Positions 8,693 through 18,300 of a stretch of 56,781 nt of DNA are shown here, piece after piece. The DNA comes from Bacteroidota bacterium (GTDB lineage: Bacteria; Bacteroidota; Bacteroidia; Bacteroidales; JAAUTT01): NCBI GenBank assembly GCA_023429135.1, contig JAEYWD010000078.1:1-56781 (forward strand), read 5' to 3'. The position numbers were made by a program, and so were the translations under genes. The notes under the pieces were generated by a model. The model searched no databases, was not told the DNA's origin, and worked only from the letters and a program-made list of their open reading frames with translations. The first letter of the stretch is position 1, and every line of letters starts with the position of its first letter.

Positions 8693-10222
8693 ATGCAGGA
8701 AAAAATAATAATTCTGGATTTTGGGTCGCAATATACCCAGTTGATTGCCAGAAGGGTTCGTGAGTTGAATGTATATTGCGAAATTATGCCTTATTACCAT
8801 ATACCCGTTATGGATGCCCAGGTAAAAGGTATAATTCTATCCGGAAGTCCTTCTTCGGTCAGAGATGAAATAGCTCCTAAACCTAATCTGAGTGGAATAA
8901 AGGGTAAATACCCTGTTTTGGGAATTTGTTATGGAGCGCAGTATTTGTCTCACTTTTTCGGAGGAGAAGTTTTACCCTCTTCGTCCCGCGAATATGGAAG
9001 AGCTAACCTCGAATTTATAGATCCAAATGCCACATTATTGAAGGGCGTTTCAGTAAATACCCAGGTTTGGATGTCGCATGGAGATACCATAGCTTCTATT
9101 CCTCAGGAATATAAAATTGTTGCCAGTACCAGCCATGTTAAAGTCGGAGCTTACGAATCTACAATAGAGCCAACATTCGGATTGCAGTTTCATCCTGAAG
9201 TGTATCATACAACTGAAGGCTTGCAGATACTCAAGAACTTTCTGGTAGATGTTTGCGGATGTAAACAGGACTGGACTCCTGCGTCTTTTATCGAAAGCAC
9301 CATTAGCGAATTAAAAAATACACTGAAAGATGATAAAGTTGTATTAGGCCTCTCAGGAGGTGTTGATTCGTCTGTAGCAGCTATTTTAATCCATAGGGCT
9401 ATTGGAGCAAATCTTACCTGTATTTTTGTTGATAATGGTCTTCTTCGCAAAAATGAATTTGAGAAAGTGCTCGATTCCTATAAGCACATGGGCTTAAATG
9501 TTATTGGAGTTGATGCAAAAGCTAAGTTCCTCGACGATTTAAAGGGTGTTACCGATCCGGAGAAAAAGAGAAAGAGCATAGGGAAGAACTTTATTGAGGT
9601 TTTCGATGTTGAAGCACATAAGATTAAAGATGTAAAATGGCTTGGACAAGGTACTATTTATCCTGATATAATTGAATCGGTATCGGTAAATGGCCCCTCG
9701 GCTACCATTAAATCGCATCATAATGTTGGCGGGTTACCCGAAAAAATGCATCTAAAAGTTATAGAGCCTTTGAAACTTTTATTTAAAGATGAAGTAAGAA
9801 GAGTAGGTACAGCTTTAGGAATTTCTCCTGATATATTGAACAGGCATCCCTTTCCTGGTCCGGGCTTAGGAATAAGAATTCTTGGAGAGGTTACCGCCGA
9901 GAAAGTCAGGATTATTCAGGAAGTTGATGATATATACGTTGAAGGTTTGAAACAATGGGGGTTGTATAATCAGGTTTGGCAGGCTGCTGCAATATTGTTA
10001 CCGGTTCAGTCGGTCGGAGTTATGGGCGACGAAAGAACCTACGAAAATGTTGTGGCTTTGCGTGCTGTTTCATCCACTGATGGGATGACCGCCGACTGGT
10101 GTCATCTTCCATATGAATTCCTGAGTAAAGTTTCGAACGATATTATTAATAAAGTTAGAGGAGTTAACCGGGTAGTATACGACATAAGCTCAAAACCTCC
10201 TGCAACTATTGAATGGGAATAA
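8693..10222 (+). CDS. guaA: GMP synthase (glutamine-hydrolysing)
   Basis: Converts XMP to GMP using glutamine and ATP. The 509 residues are full length. The class I amidotransferase domain has nucleophile C79 in GICYGAQ and H167/E169 in FHPEV. The ATP pyrophosphatase domain has SGGVDSS at 221-227. The C-terminal dimerisation domain holds HPFPGPGLGIR, and the protein ends in the family's usual IEWE. The downstream protease gene overlaps or begins just after its end. Confidence 0.97.
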   Translation: MQEKIIILDFGSQYTQLIARRVRELNVYCEIMPYYHIPVMDAQVKGIILSGSPSSVRDEIAPKPNLSGIKGKYPVLGICYGAQYLSHFFGGEVLPSSSREYGRANLEFIDPNATLLKGVSVNTQVWMSHGDTIASIPQEYKIVASTSHVKVGAYESTIEPTFGLQFHPEVYHTTEGLQILKNFLVDVCGCKQDWTPASFIESTISELKNTLKDDKVVLGLSGGVDSSVAAILIHRAIGANLTCIFVDNGLLRKNEFEKVLDSYKHMGLNVIGVDAKAKFLDDLKGVTDPEKKRKSIGKNFIEVFDVEAHKIKDVKWLGQGTIYPDIIESVSVNGPSATIKSHHNVGGLPEKMHLKVIEPLKLLFKDEVRRVGTALGISPDILNRHPFPGPGLGIRILGEVTAEKVRIIQEVDDIYVEGLKQWGLYNQVWQAAAILLPVQSVGVMGDERTYENVVALRAVSSTDGMTADWCHLPYEFLSKVSNDIINKVRGVNRVVYDISSKPPATIEWE

Positions 10223-11861
10223 AATTTTCGGGGCAGTATTTCGTTTAGTAAGGAAATTTTTGAAACGATTGAACATACATATTAAAAAGGGCATCTTCTT
10301 TTTCCTGCTTTTTGCTTTTCCTTTACTTGGGAATGCACAGATTGATAGTGGAATAAAGTTTGCCAAGCTGCTAGGCTGGCTCGAAACTTATTATGTTGAT
10401 ACCGTTGATATTAATAAGCTTACAGATCGCGCTATCATTGAGCTTCTTCAAAAACTTGATCCACACTCTTCCTATGCAACCAAAGAAGAAGTTGATGAAC
10501 TTAACGAACCTTTAAAAGGTAATTTTGAAGGGGTGGGCATAACTTTTAGCATTTTCAGAGATACCATAATGGTTTTAAATCCATTGATTGGTGGTCCCTG
10601 TGAAAAGGCAGGTATTAAAGCAGGCGACAGAATTGTGAAAATTGATAACATGGATTTTGTTGGAAAAGGGATAAAATCCGATGAAGTTTATTCAAAGCTA
10701 AGAGGTAAAAAAGGATCAACTGTTGTATTAACAGTGAGGCGTAAATCGAATCCGGATCTTTTGTCGTTTACAGTTACCCGGGATAGAATTCCAATTCACA
10801 GTGTGGAGGCGTCCTACAAGGTCTCTAACAATATAGGATATATAAAGATCAGCAGGTTCTCTTCAAATACAATTCCGGAATTCAGAGAAGCATTGGCAAA
10901 ATTGAAAAAACAGAATGTCAATAGCCTCATTCTCGATTTAGGAGGAAACGGAGGTGGATTTTTGGATGTTGCCGTTTCTTTGGCCGACGAATTTCTTGAT
11001 AAGCAAAAACTAATAGTTTATACCCAAGGGAATCATAATCCTAAGAAGGAATATATAACATCAGGTAAAGGGAACTTTGAAAAAGGTAAACTTGTGTTGA
11101 TTATTGATGAATCGTCTGCTTCAGCTTCCGAAATTTTTGCAGGAGCCGTTCAGGATTGGGACCGGGGTATACTTGTTGGTCGTCGCACCTTTGGTAAAGG
11201 TCTGGTACAGCGCCCCCTGATGTTCCCCGACGGATCGATGGTCCGGCTTACTATTGCCCGATATTATACTCCAACAGGACGATTGATTCAGAAATCTTAC
11301 CGTAATGGTTATCAGGATTATTCAAAGGACCTGATGCGGCGTGTTAATAATGGTGAGCTTACTAATGAATCGAAGAACCATTTTGATGATACCATAAAGT
11401 ATTATACTCTTGAAAAGAAAAGAGTTGTTTATGGTAGTGGTGGAATTATGCCGGATGTTTTTGTTTCGCTGGATACCTCTTCCTATAAGAAAGAAGTCCG
11501 TACTATCATTTCCAGGGGTGTAATCAACAGGTTTGTTATTGACTATCTGGATAAAAATCGTGATACCTTTTCCAAAAGGTATCGTTCTTTTGATTCTTTC
11601 AATGATAAATTTCCGGGAGATGAACCTGTAATGGAACTATTTGCTCAGTTATATACCACGGAGAACCCCGGAAAGGATCTGTTGTTAAGCGCAGAGGCCC
11701 GGAAATATGTATTAACAGTCATTAAAGCATATGTTGCCCGCGATATTTGGGGGAGTAGTGAATTTTACCAGGTTTTGAACCAAACCGAAGAAGAGTTTAT
11801 TTCCGCTCTTGATGTGCTTGAAAATTGGCAGGCCTATTTAACAAAACTTCAATTAAAATAA
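10209..11861 (+). CDS. S41 family C-terminal processing peptidase
   Basis: Periplasmic serine protease of the CtpA/Prc family. In the 550-residue reading, a signal anchor lies at about 24-44, a PDZ domain at about 105-180, and the S41 catalytic core at 205-400 with Ser305 in SASASE and Lys330 in GKG. Start choice is uncertain: the longest frame begins at a TTG overlapping guaA by 14 nt. A TTG at 10260, preceded by AGGA, gives a compact signal peptide beginning MKRLNIHIKKG and is at least as likely. No in-frame ATG exists near the N-terminus. The C-terminal 150 residues are family-typical and undefined in role. Confidence 0.9.
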   Translation: MNGNKIFGAVFRLVRKFLKRLNIHIKKGIFFFLLFAFPLLGNAQIDSGIKFAKLLGWLETYYVDTVDINKLTDRAIIELLQKLDPHSSYATKEEVDELNEPLKGNFEGVGITFSIFRDTIMVLNPLIGGPCEKAGIKAGDRIVKIDNMDFVGKGIKSDEVYSKLRGKKGSTVVLTVRRKSNPDLLSFTVTRDRIPIHSVEASYKVSNNIGYIKISRFSSNTIPEFREALAKLKKQNVNSLILDLGGNGGGFLDVAVSLADEFLDKQKLIVYTQGNHNPKKEYITSGKGNFEKGKLVLIIDESSASASEIFAGAVQDWDRGILVGRRTFGKGLVQRPLMFPDGSMVRLTIARYYTPTGRLIQKSYRNGYQDYSKDLMRRVNNGELTNESKNHFDDTIKYYTLEKKRVVYGSGGIMPDVFVSLDTSSYKKEVRTIISRGVINRFVIDYLDKNRDTFSKRYRSFDSFNDKFPGDEPVMELFAQLYTTENPGKDLLLSAEARKYVLTVIKAYVARDIWGSSEFYQVLNQTEEEFISALDVLENWQAYLTKLQLK

Positions 11862-11865
11862 TTTT

Positions 11866-12444
11866 GTGGATATAGTTTCTAAGTACGCTGTTTTAATTGA
11901 AATTATCGGCGCTGTTTTAAGTATCATCTATATTTTCTTTTCTATTCGCAAGAGTATTTGGTTATGGCCTGTTGGTCTCTTAGCTTCGGCATTTTATGTG
12001 CTGGTGTTCTTTTATAGTAAACTTTATGCCGAAATGGGGCTGCAGGTCTATTATATAGGTGTAAGTATTTATGGTTGGTATTTTTGGTTTTTTGGAAAAA
12101 GCGGTAACCAAAATGAAGAAGTACCTGTTTCGTCACTGAATTTTAAACAAGCACTTTATTATTCACTTGTATTTATTGGTTTTTATTCCGCTTTGTTTTT
12201 TATTCTGAAGAATTTTACCGATTCTCCAATTCCTGGATGGGATTCGCTTGCAACAGCCCTGAGCTTGGTAGGTACCTGGATGTTAGCAAAAAAAATTCTT
12301 GAAAACTGGCTGGTTTGGATCGTTGCCGATGCCCTGTGTATTGGGATATCGTTTTATAAGGAACTTTACTTTACATCAGTCTTGTTCTTTGTATATACAA
12401 TTATGGCTTATTTTGGTTTTCTGAACTGGAAAAAAATGCAATAA
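11866..12444 (+). CDS. pnuC: PnuC-type nicotinamide riboside transporter
   Basis: Inner-membrane facilitator of 192 residues with about seven hydrophobic segments. The family motif LYAEMGLQVYYIGVSIYGWY lies near residues 53-72, and tryptophans in IWLWPVG and W..VWIVAD recur as in PnuC. It starts at GTG 4 nt after the protease stop. Its TAA shares a base with the ATG of a kinase gene (TAATG), so the two form a nicotinamide riboside uptake-and-trapping pair. Thiamine-specific PnuT relatives exist, but the kinase partner favours nicotinamide riboside. Confidence 0.85.
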   Translation: MDIVSKYAVLIEIIGAVLSIIYIFFSIRKSIWLWPVGLLASAFYVLVFFYSKLYAEMGLQVYYIGVSIYGWYFWFFGKSGNQNEEVPVSSLNFKQALYYSLVFIGFYSALFFILKNFTDSPIPGWDSLATALSLVGTWMLAKKILENWLVWIVADALCIGISFYKELYFTSVLFFVYTIMAYFGFLNWKKMQ

Positions 12445-12974
12445 TGGCGTCTGTAAGGATAGTTATTACCGGGCCGGAATCAACCGGAAAATCATCTTTG
12501 ACAATTCAGCTTGCCAAACATTTTGGAGGAGATTATTTTGAAGAATTTGCCCGTAGTTATATTCAAAATCTGCATCGCCCCTACCAATATGAAGATGTTG
12601 AGATAATTGCCAGAAGACAAGCAACTGATTTTAAAAATGCTGATAATTTGAATGTGCCACTTGTCTTTTTTGATACTTACCTGATTATCACAAAGGTTTG
12701 GTTCGAAGTGGTTTATAAAACCTTTCCTCCATGGATAGATGATGAATTACAGAAATCGAAAATTGACTTGTTTCTTTTGTGTGCTCCCGATTTACCTTGG
12801 GAAAGGGACGATGTTAGAGAGAATGGCGGCGAAATGAGGAATTGGCTTTTTGAAGAATATAGAAAAAATCTAATAAAATATAACTTTGCATTCAAAATTG
12901 TGGACGGGTTTGGAGAGCATCGCATACGCAATGCAGTAAGTCACGTTGAGACCTATCTTGGTCTGCTGGCTTAA
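12444..12974 (+). CDS. nicotinamide riboside kinase (NadR C-terminal-like ATPase)
   Basis: A 176-residue P-loop kinase matching the ribosylnicotinamide kinase half of NadR. Walker A GPESTGKSS is at 10-18, followed by the EEFAR..YI segment typical of the family. It lacks the N-terminal NMN adenylyltransferase and HTH domains of enteric NadR. It would phosphorylate nicotinamide riboside brought in by PnuC, with which it overlaps by one base, giving NMN for NAD synthesis. Some annotations call such proteins generic AAA ATPases. Confidence 0.82.
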   Translation: MASVRIVITGPESTGKSSLTIQLAKHFGGDYFEEFARSYIQNLHRPYQYEDVEIIARRQATDFKNADNLNVPLVFFDTYLIITKVWFEVVYKTFPPWIDDELQKSKIDLFLLCAPDLPWERDDVRENGGEMRNWLFEEYRKNLIKYNFAFKIVDGFGEHRIRNAVSHVETYLGLLA

Positions 12975-13035
12975 TTCAGTATAATTCCATGTTCAAATTT
13001 GTGTATCTTTACATTCATCTAGAATCTTAGTAATA

Positions 13036-14211
13036 ATGGCTAAAACATTGGAGAATAGTCAGAATTTAATTGCAAAAACTTTTAAAGGCCTTGAAGAAGT
13101 ATTGGCCGGTGAAATTAGAGGCTTAGGAGCCGAAAATGTTAAGGTCCTTAATCGGGCGGTGAGCTTTTCGGGCGGTTTAGCTATGATTTACAAGGCAAAT
13201 CTGCATTTACGGACTGCCTTAAAAATACTCAAGCCAATTGCTGTATTTAAGGCAAAAAATGAAGTAGAACTCTATAAAGGTATTTACAATATCGAATGGG
13301 CTAACTATATGGATGTTGAGAACACGCTCTCCATTTATACTGTAGTCAGTTCGGAGTATTTCAATCATACACAATATGTAGCATTAAAAGCAAAGGATGC
13401 TCTGGTGGATCAATTTCGGAATTCCTTTGGTAAGCGACCATCCATTGATACTGCGAATCCTGACATTCATATTCATCTTCATCTGGTTGAGGACGAATGT
13501 ACTGTGTTACTCGACAGCTCAGGAGAGCCACTGAATAAAAGGGGGTATCGTATTAATTCATCATTAGCTCCTATTAACGAAGTACTTGCAGCAGGCATGA
13601 TTCTCCTTTCGAAATGGGATGCTGATTCAAATTTTATTGACCCAATGTGCGGATCGGGTACTTTGCCTATCGAAGCTGCTTTAATTGCTTACAATATTCC
13701 TCCGGGCATTTTTAGAAAGCAGTTTGCTTTTGAAAAATGGAAGGATTTTGATAAAGATTTGTTCGAGGAAGTTTATAATGAAGATTCGCCTCAACGGAAG
13801 TTCAACCATAAAATTATTGCTGCTGATATTTCGGCAGGAGCTGTTCGGATTGCATCAGACAATGCAAAAAATGCTTTTGTGCAAAATAAGATCGAATTTG
13901 TAACACAATCTTTCGAACGGTTTTCACCCCCTGAAGATGGGGGAATGGTGATGATGAATCCTCCTTATGGAGAGCGTTTAAAAAAGAATGATATTGAGGC
14001 TTTTTACGAAAGGATTGGAAATCATCTCAAGAGAAATTTTTCGGGTTATGAAGCTTGGATAATAAGTAGCAATAAAGACGCTATTAAAAGGATAGGATTA
14101 AAGCCATCAATGAAAATACCCCTTATAAATGGCGCCCTGGAATGTAACTTTCTTCGCTTTAATTTGTATAAGGGATCGAAGAAAAAAATGGCTGAAGAAA
14201 ATGAAGACTAA
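13036..14211 (+). CDS. THUMP-domain class I rRNA methyltransferase (RlmL/YpsC-like)
   Basis: SAM-dependent RNA methyltransferase, probably an N2-guanine 23S rRNA enzyme. The 391 residues comprise an N-terminal ferredoxin-like/THUMP region (about 10-160), the LNKRGYR linker motif (166-172), the SAM motif DPMCGSGTL (202-210) and the catalytic NPPYGERL (308-315). It has the length of YpsC and lacks the RlmK half found in E. coli RlmKL. It lies 61 nt after the kinase gene, with a weak TATCTTTA box between, so it may be separately transcribed. Confidence 0.88.
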   Translation: MAKTLENSQNLIAKTFKGLEEVLAGEIRGLGAENVKVLNRAVSFSGGLAMIYKANLHLRTALKILKPIAVFKAKNEVELYKGIYNIEWANYMDVENTLSIYTVVSSEYFNHTQYVALKAKDALVDQFRNSFGKRPSIDTANPDIHIHLHLVEDECTVLLDSSGEPLNKRGYRINSSLAPINEVLAAGMILLSKWDADSNFIDPMCGSGTLPIEAALIAYNIPPGIFRKQFAFEKWKDFDKDLFEEVYNEDSPQRKFNHKIIAADISAGAVRIASDNAKNAFVQNKIEFVTQSFERFSPPEDGGMVMMNPPYGERLKKNDIEAFYERIGNHLKRNFSGYEAWIISSNKDAIKRIGLKPSMKIPLINGALECNFLRFNLYKGSKKKMAEENED

Positions 14212-14306
14212 AAAAAATAAGTAATTTTTCACACTTCATTTATATATCTCAGAATTAATTTATATTTTTAATATGGATTGAATCGTTCCTTTAAGAATTT
14301 CAGGTA

Positions 14307-14330
14307 ATCAATTTTTAAAAATAAATTGAT
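14307..14330 (+). repeat. AT-rich inverted repeat upstream of the SiaB-like gene
   Basis: ATCAATTT (14307-14314) and AAATTGAT (14323-14330) form a perfect 8-bp inverted repeat with an 8-nt spacer. It lies about 30 nt upstream of the candidate -7 box for the SiaB-like gene. It could be an operator or a weak 3' end for the methyltransferase transcript; no T-tract follows. Confidence 0.35.
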
Positions 14331-14361
14331 AAGACTGAAGAAAAGGAGGGAGGATTATTTA

Positions 14362-14369
14362 TAAATTTG
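14362..14369 (+). promoter_or_regulatory. candidate -7 box for the siaB-siaC pair
   Basis: TAAATTTG fits TAnnTTTG exactly, 42 nt before the first ATG of the pair. No TTTG sits at the expected -33 distance. A purine-rich GGAGGGAGG just upstream is too far from the ATG to act as a ribosome binding site. Confidence 0.4.
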
Positions 14370-14411
14370 TCGTACATATCCGACTTAAAGGTTAATTGAA
14401 CAAAGCCTCAT

Positions 14412-14960
14412 ATGAATTTTGATATAAATGAGTATTATGCAGCAGTGAGGGGAAGTAATCTACTTCTTTCATATCAAGGTATCATCACATCTGAGGTTAT
14501 AAATACTATTTTAGAACAGGTTGAAAATAAGCTAAATAGTATCGAGGAAGAAAATAAACTTCGGAAAAAACTTTATAATGTTTTAGTAGAAGCTTTGCAG
14601 AATTTATATCACCATGTGGAAGATCTTCCGGATGGTGTTTATGAAAACATCCGGAATAAATTCGGAAGTATTATCATAAACAAAACCGAGTATGGGTATA
14701 AAATCAGCTCGGGAAATTTTATTAGCTCAAATCGTATAAAAGTAGTTAAGGATAAAATAGATAAAATCAACTCTTTAAGTCAGGATGAGCTGAAAGATAT
14801 GTACAAATTCATTCTTAATCATCAAAAACTGACAGCTAAAGGCGGAGGGGGACTAGGTCTTGTAGATATTGCCCGAAAAACCGGCCATAAGTTTGATTAC
14901 AGCTTTCAAAACGTAAATAATGATTTTTATTTTTTTAACTTAGATATTATCGTTTCCTAA
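14412..14960 (+). CDS. SiaB-family protein kinase (DUF6272)
   Basis: A 182-residue GHKL-fold kinase like SiaB of the Pseudomonas SiaABCD pathway. The N-box-like segment LVEALQNLYHH is near 58-68 (E60, N64) and the glycine box KGGGGLGLVDIARK is at 143-156. SiaB phosphorylates the small protein SiaC, and a SiaC homologue follows after 23 nt, so the pair is almost certainly functional together. The phosphatase SiaA and diguanylate cyclase SiaD are not in the window. Start is the first ATG, which aligns with the conserved N-terminus. Confidence 0.85.
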   Translation: MNFDINEYYAAVRGSNLLLSYQGIITSEVINTILEQVENKLNSIEEENKLRKKLYNVLVEALQNLYHHVEDLPDGVYENIRNKFGSIIINKTEYGYKISSGNFISSNRIKVVKDKIDKINSLSQDELKDMYKFILNHQKLTAKGGGGLGLVDIARKTGHKFDYSFQNVNNDFYFFNLDIIVS

Positions 14961-14983
14961 ATTTTATTAACAGATAGAGTAAT

Positions 14984-15361
14984 ATGGAATCACTTTCAAT
15001 TGAGGGAACAGCAAAGACACCTACAATAAAATTTGACGCAGAGTTGGGACTTATTGAGATTAAGGGTAGGTCGATACCTGAGAATTCTATCGAATTCTAT
15101 AAGCCTCTGGTTGATTGGCTCGAAAAATATAGTAAAGTAGCTAAACCTCTTACCAAAGTAAACGTTCAGTTAGAATATTTTAATACAAGTTCCTCAAAAT
15201 GTATTCTGGATGTATTTAAGAAACTGGAAGGCATTCACAAATCGAACAACGAGGTGATAATAAATTGGTATTACGAGGAAGATGATGAAGATATGCTTGA
15301 AGCCGGAGAAGATTATGAATCGATTATAAGAGTTCCTTTTAAAATGATTGAAGTAGTTTAA
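14984..15361 (+). CDS. SiaC-family regulatory phosphoprotein (DUF1987)
   Basis: A 125-residue STAS-like-fold phosphoprotein. The conserved N-terminus TPTIKFD leads to the core YFNTSSSK at 65-72. Thr68 falls at the position reported, as I recall, for phosphorylation of Pseudomonas SiaC by SiaB. In that system unphosphorylated SiaC activates the cyclase SiaD; here the partner is unknown. It ends 2 nt from the stop of the convergent ABC transporter gene, and its probable terminator lies inside that gene. Confidence 0.88.
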   Translation: MESLSIEGTAKTPTIKFDAELGLIEIKGRSIPENSIEFYKPLVDWLEKYSKVAKPLTKVNVQLEYFNTSSSKCILDVFKKLEGIHKSNNEVIINWYYEEDDEDMLEAGEDYESIIRVPFKMIEVV

Positions 15362-15363
15362 AA

Positions 15364-18300
15364 TTATTCCTTTTTAGATATTTTTTCAACCAATTGCTCG
15401 ATATAATCGAGCAATTTTTTTAGCAGCCTGTAATAAAGAACAACATAGGTTCCAATTGTCATAATCCAGATAACAAGAATATTTACCCAAAAGGTACTGA
15501 AGAAATAACCAAAAATCATTTTTCGGGGTGCATAGAAGTGGGCTTTTACCATTGGCGAAACCGGATCCAGATAAATGGGGTCTACCTTTTGAAATAACTG
15601 TCCTCTGTATTCAACAATCATATCTACCTCACTTGGATTTGTCACAAATTCAGTAAGATTTTCGTTATGGTAATTCATTTTCAGGTTTATGAATACCTCT
15701 TTATCTTTGCTTGTTTTATGAAAATCCCTTATACGCTCGTCTTTTTGTTCGTTATAATAGTTGTATACTTTAATGTAAAACCTATTTAACCTTTCAAGAT
15801 ACTTTTCTAGGTCGTTTATTAATGCTGGATTAAGTTTTTCGATTACCAGATTTTCAACATCAGAAAAATGCACCAAGTCATTGATTTTGTTCTCTTTTTT
15901 TATTTCGTTTCTCAAAACTTCAAGGTTATTTGTAATTTCCTCGTCAGGTTTTGCAGGAAGTGGTATATTATGCAACGACTCCGCTTTATTCTTAAGATTT
16001 CGTATCCAGAAATTCTTTTTAAATTCGGCAATACTCATTTTTTTCTCATCGGAGTAAAAAATCTTCTCGTATTTGTTTTCAGTAAACTGATAAACAGCCA
16101 GCGCTTCATAAGCCCAGCGGGCCACCATTAACTCACCGTAGAAAGGTATCCGGCTGGGAGAGGAGATTGAGGGGTTTATTTTATCGAATTTAACAATAAC
16201 ACCACTTAAAATTATCTGAGGAATTACAAGGAACGGAATCAGGATATAAATGGTAACCACCGTATTAAAACTGTCAGAAATTACAAGTCCCATTAAATTG
16301 GCTGCAGCCCATGCACTGAAAAGAACAAACCAATATTGAAAATACATGCCTTTCACTTCAATAATGGTGTTGCCTATCAATACAAATGTTAAAGCCTGAA
16401 TTGCTGATATTGTAAGCAAAACCCATATTTTGGAGAGCAGATAGCTGCTCCAGCTTAAGTTTAAAAATTTTTCGCGCTTTAATATTTTTCTGTCTTTAAT
16501 AATTTCTTCGGCGCTTACTGATAACCCAATAAAAATTGCTACAATTACCGACATGAAGATGTACACCGTAAAGTTACTGTTGCCATTGAAAGTATACCCT
16601 TTATTGCCTGTAATATTATAATATTTAATAATATATGAAAGGAGCAGTGCAAGTAAAGGAGCTTCAAGGAAATTTATTATGAGGTACTGGGTATTTGCTA
16701 ATTTCGCAATTATATCACGTTTGGCGAAAACAAGTAATTGCTTTAATTTATTGGGGATACTAAGTGAAACATTCGGCATTTCGCCGACACTTTTGATGTC
16801 TTTATGATTTCGTTCGCTTGTAAGTCTGAAATAGTCGTTCCATTCTTTTGGCGAGACTTTTCGTGTTAAGGTAGTCTTTCCGTTTTCGTCAAGAATCCGG
16901 GTTTCTACTATGTTGAAAATTTGTTCGGGGTTTACATTCCCGCAGCAGTGGCATTCACTCTCGTTCCAGTTAGCGTAATGCATTCTGGATTTGAAATAGA
17001 TGATAGAATCGATAGGATCGCCATTGTAAATTAAAAATCCACCCGAGTCCAGAATCAATAATTTATCAAACATTTTGAAAATGTCCGATGAGGGTTGGTG
17101 AATCACCACAAACACTAATTTCCCTTTGAAAGCAAGTTCTTTCAAAAGGTCCATAATGTTTTCCGAGTCGCGGGAGGATAGGCCCGAAGTTGGCTCATCA
17201 AGAAAAAGTATACTGGGTTCACGGATAAGCTCCAGAGCTATATTTAGCCTTTTTCTCTGACCTCCGCTAATCTTTTTATTTAACGGGGAACCGACTTTCA
17301 TGTCTTTATTTTCAAAAAGCCCGAGGTTTATAAGTAAATCCTCCACCATCCGAATGATTTCTTCTTCCGAGTGATTGTCAAAGCATAGTCTGGCGTTATA
17401 GTATAAATTTTCGAAAACCGTAAGCTCTTCAATTAGGAAATCTTCCTGAGAAACATAACCTATAAAACCTTCGGTTTTGGTTTTGTCGTTATGTATATTA
17501 ACTCCATTTATTAAAACTTCGCCCGCAGATGGCTCCAAAGTGCCATTGAGAACATTTACCAGTGTTGATTTGCCTGCCCCGCTGGCTCCCATTATCCCGA
17601 CAAGACGCCCCGACTCCTCGGTAAAGCTCATTGGATGCAGGCCGGTTTTTCCTTCTTTAAACTGAAATTCAATATCTTTTACATCGAAAATAATTTTGGA
17701 ATTATGGATTCCTTCATGGAAATAGCCAACAACATCGCTGAAATACAGTGGTTTAATTTGTGGATTACGCAGGCTCGAACCTGTATTTAGCACATACACC
17801 CTGTCTTCGTGAATTAACTGTCCGTTTAAATATATTTCACTGGTGCCTATATATCTGATCAGATATATATTGGCCGAAATTACGTGGAGCACTCTTAACT
17901 GCCCCTCCAATCCTTCGTAGAAAACATGTTTTTCCGGTCCGTGAGCTGTGTTCCTTTTGTCTTCTATAATGGCCAGGTTTTCGGAGCCTGGAGAATCATC
18001 AAATGGGTTTAGAACAAATGTTTTTAGTTGCTCAAATTCGTTGCGGGGAATGTTAAAAGTGTCGGAAACGGTTGATACAAACTGTAATTCCTGTAGGGTA
18101 ATGTCTTTTATAGATGGAGAATCGGCTTTGATGAATTCCAGAAGCTGAAACAGTAAAATTATCTTTTGCTTTTGCGTTAGCTCTTCATTAATCTCAGTAC
18201 AAATTACGAGGACCTTTACGGAGGACGATGAAGTACGTTTATTAAGCTTTAGGTTTTCGAACGAAGTTTTATTCTGGTTTAATGCATAATTATTATCAAA

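Noticed and set aside
11862..11865. NAD or thiamine riboswitch ahead of pnuC
   Set aside because: Only 4 nt separate pnuC from the upstream gene, leaving no room for an aptamer.
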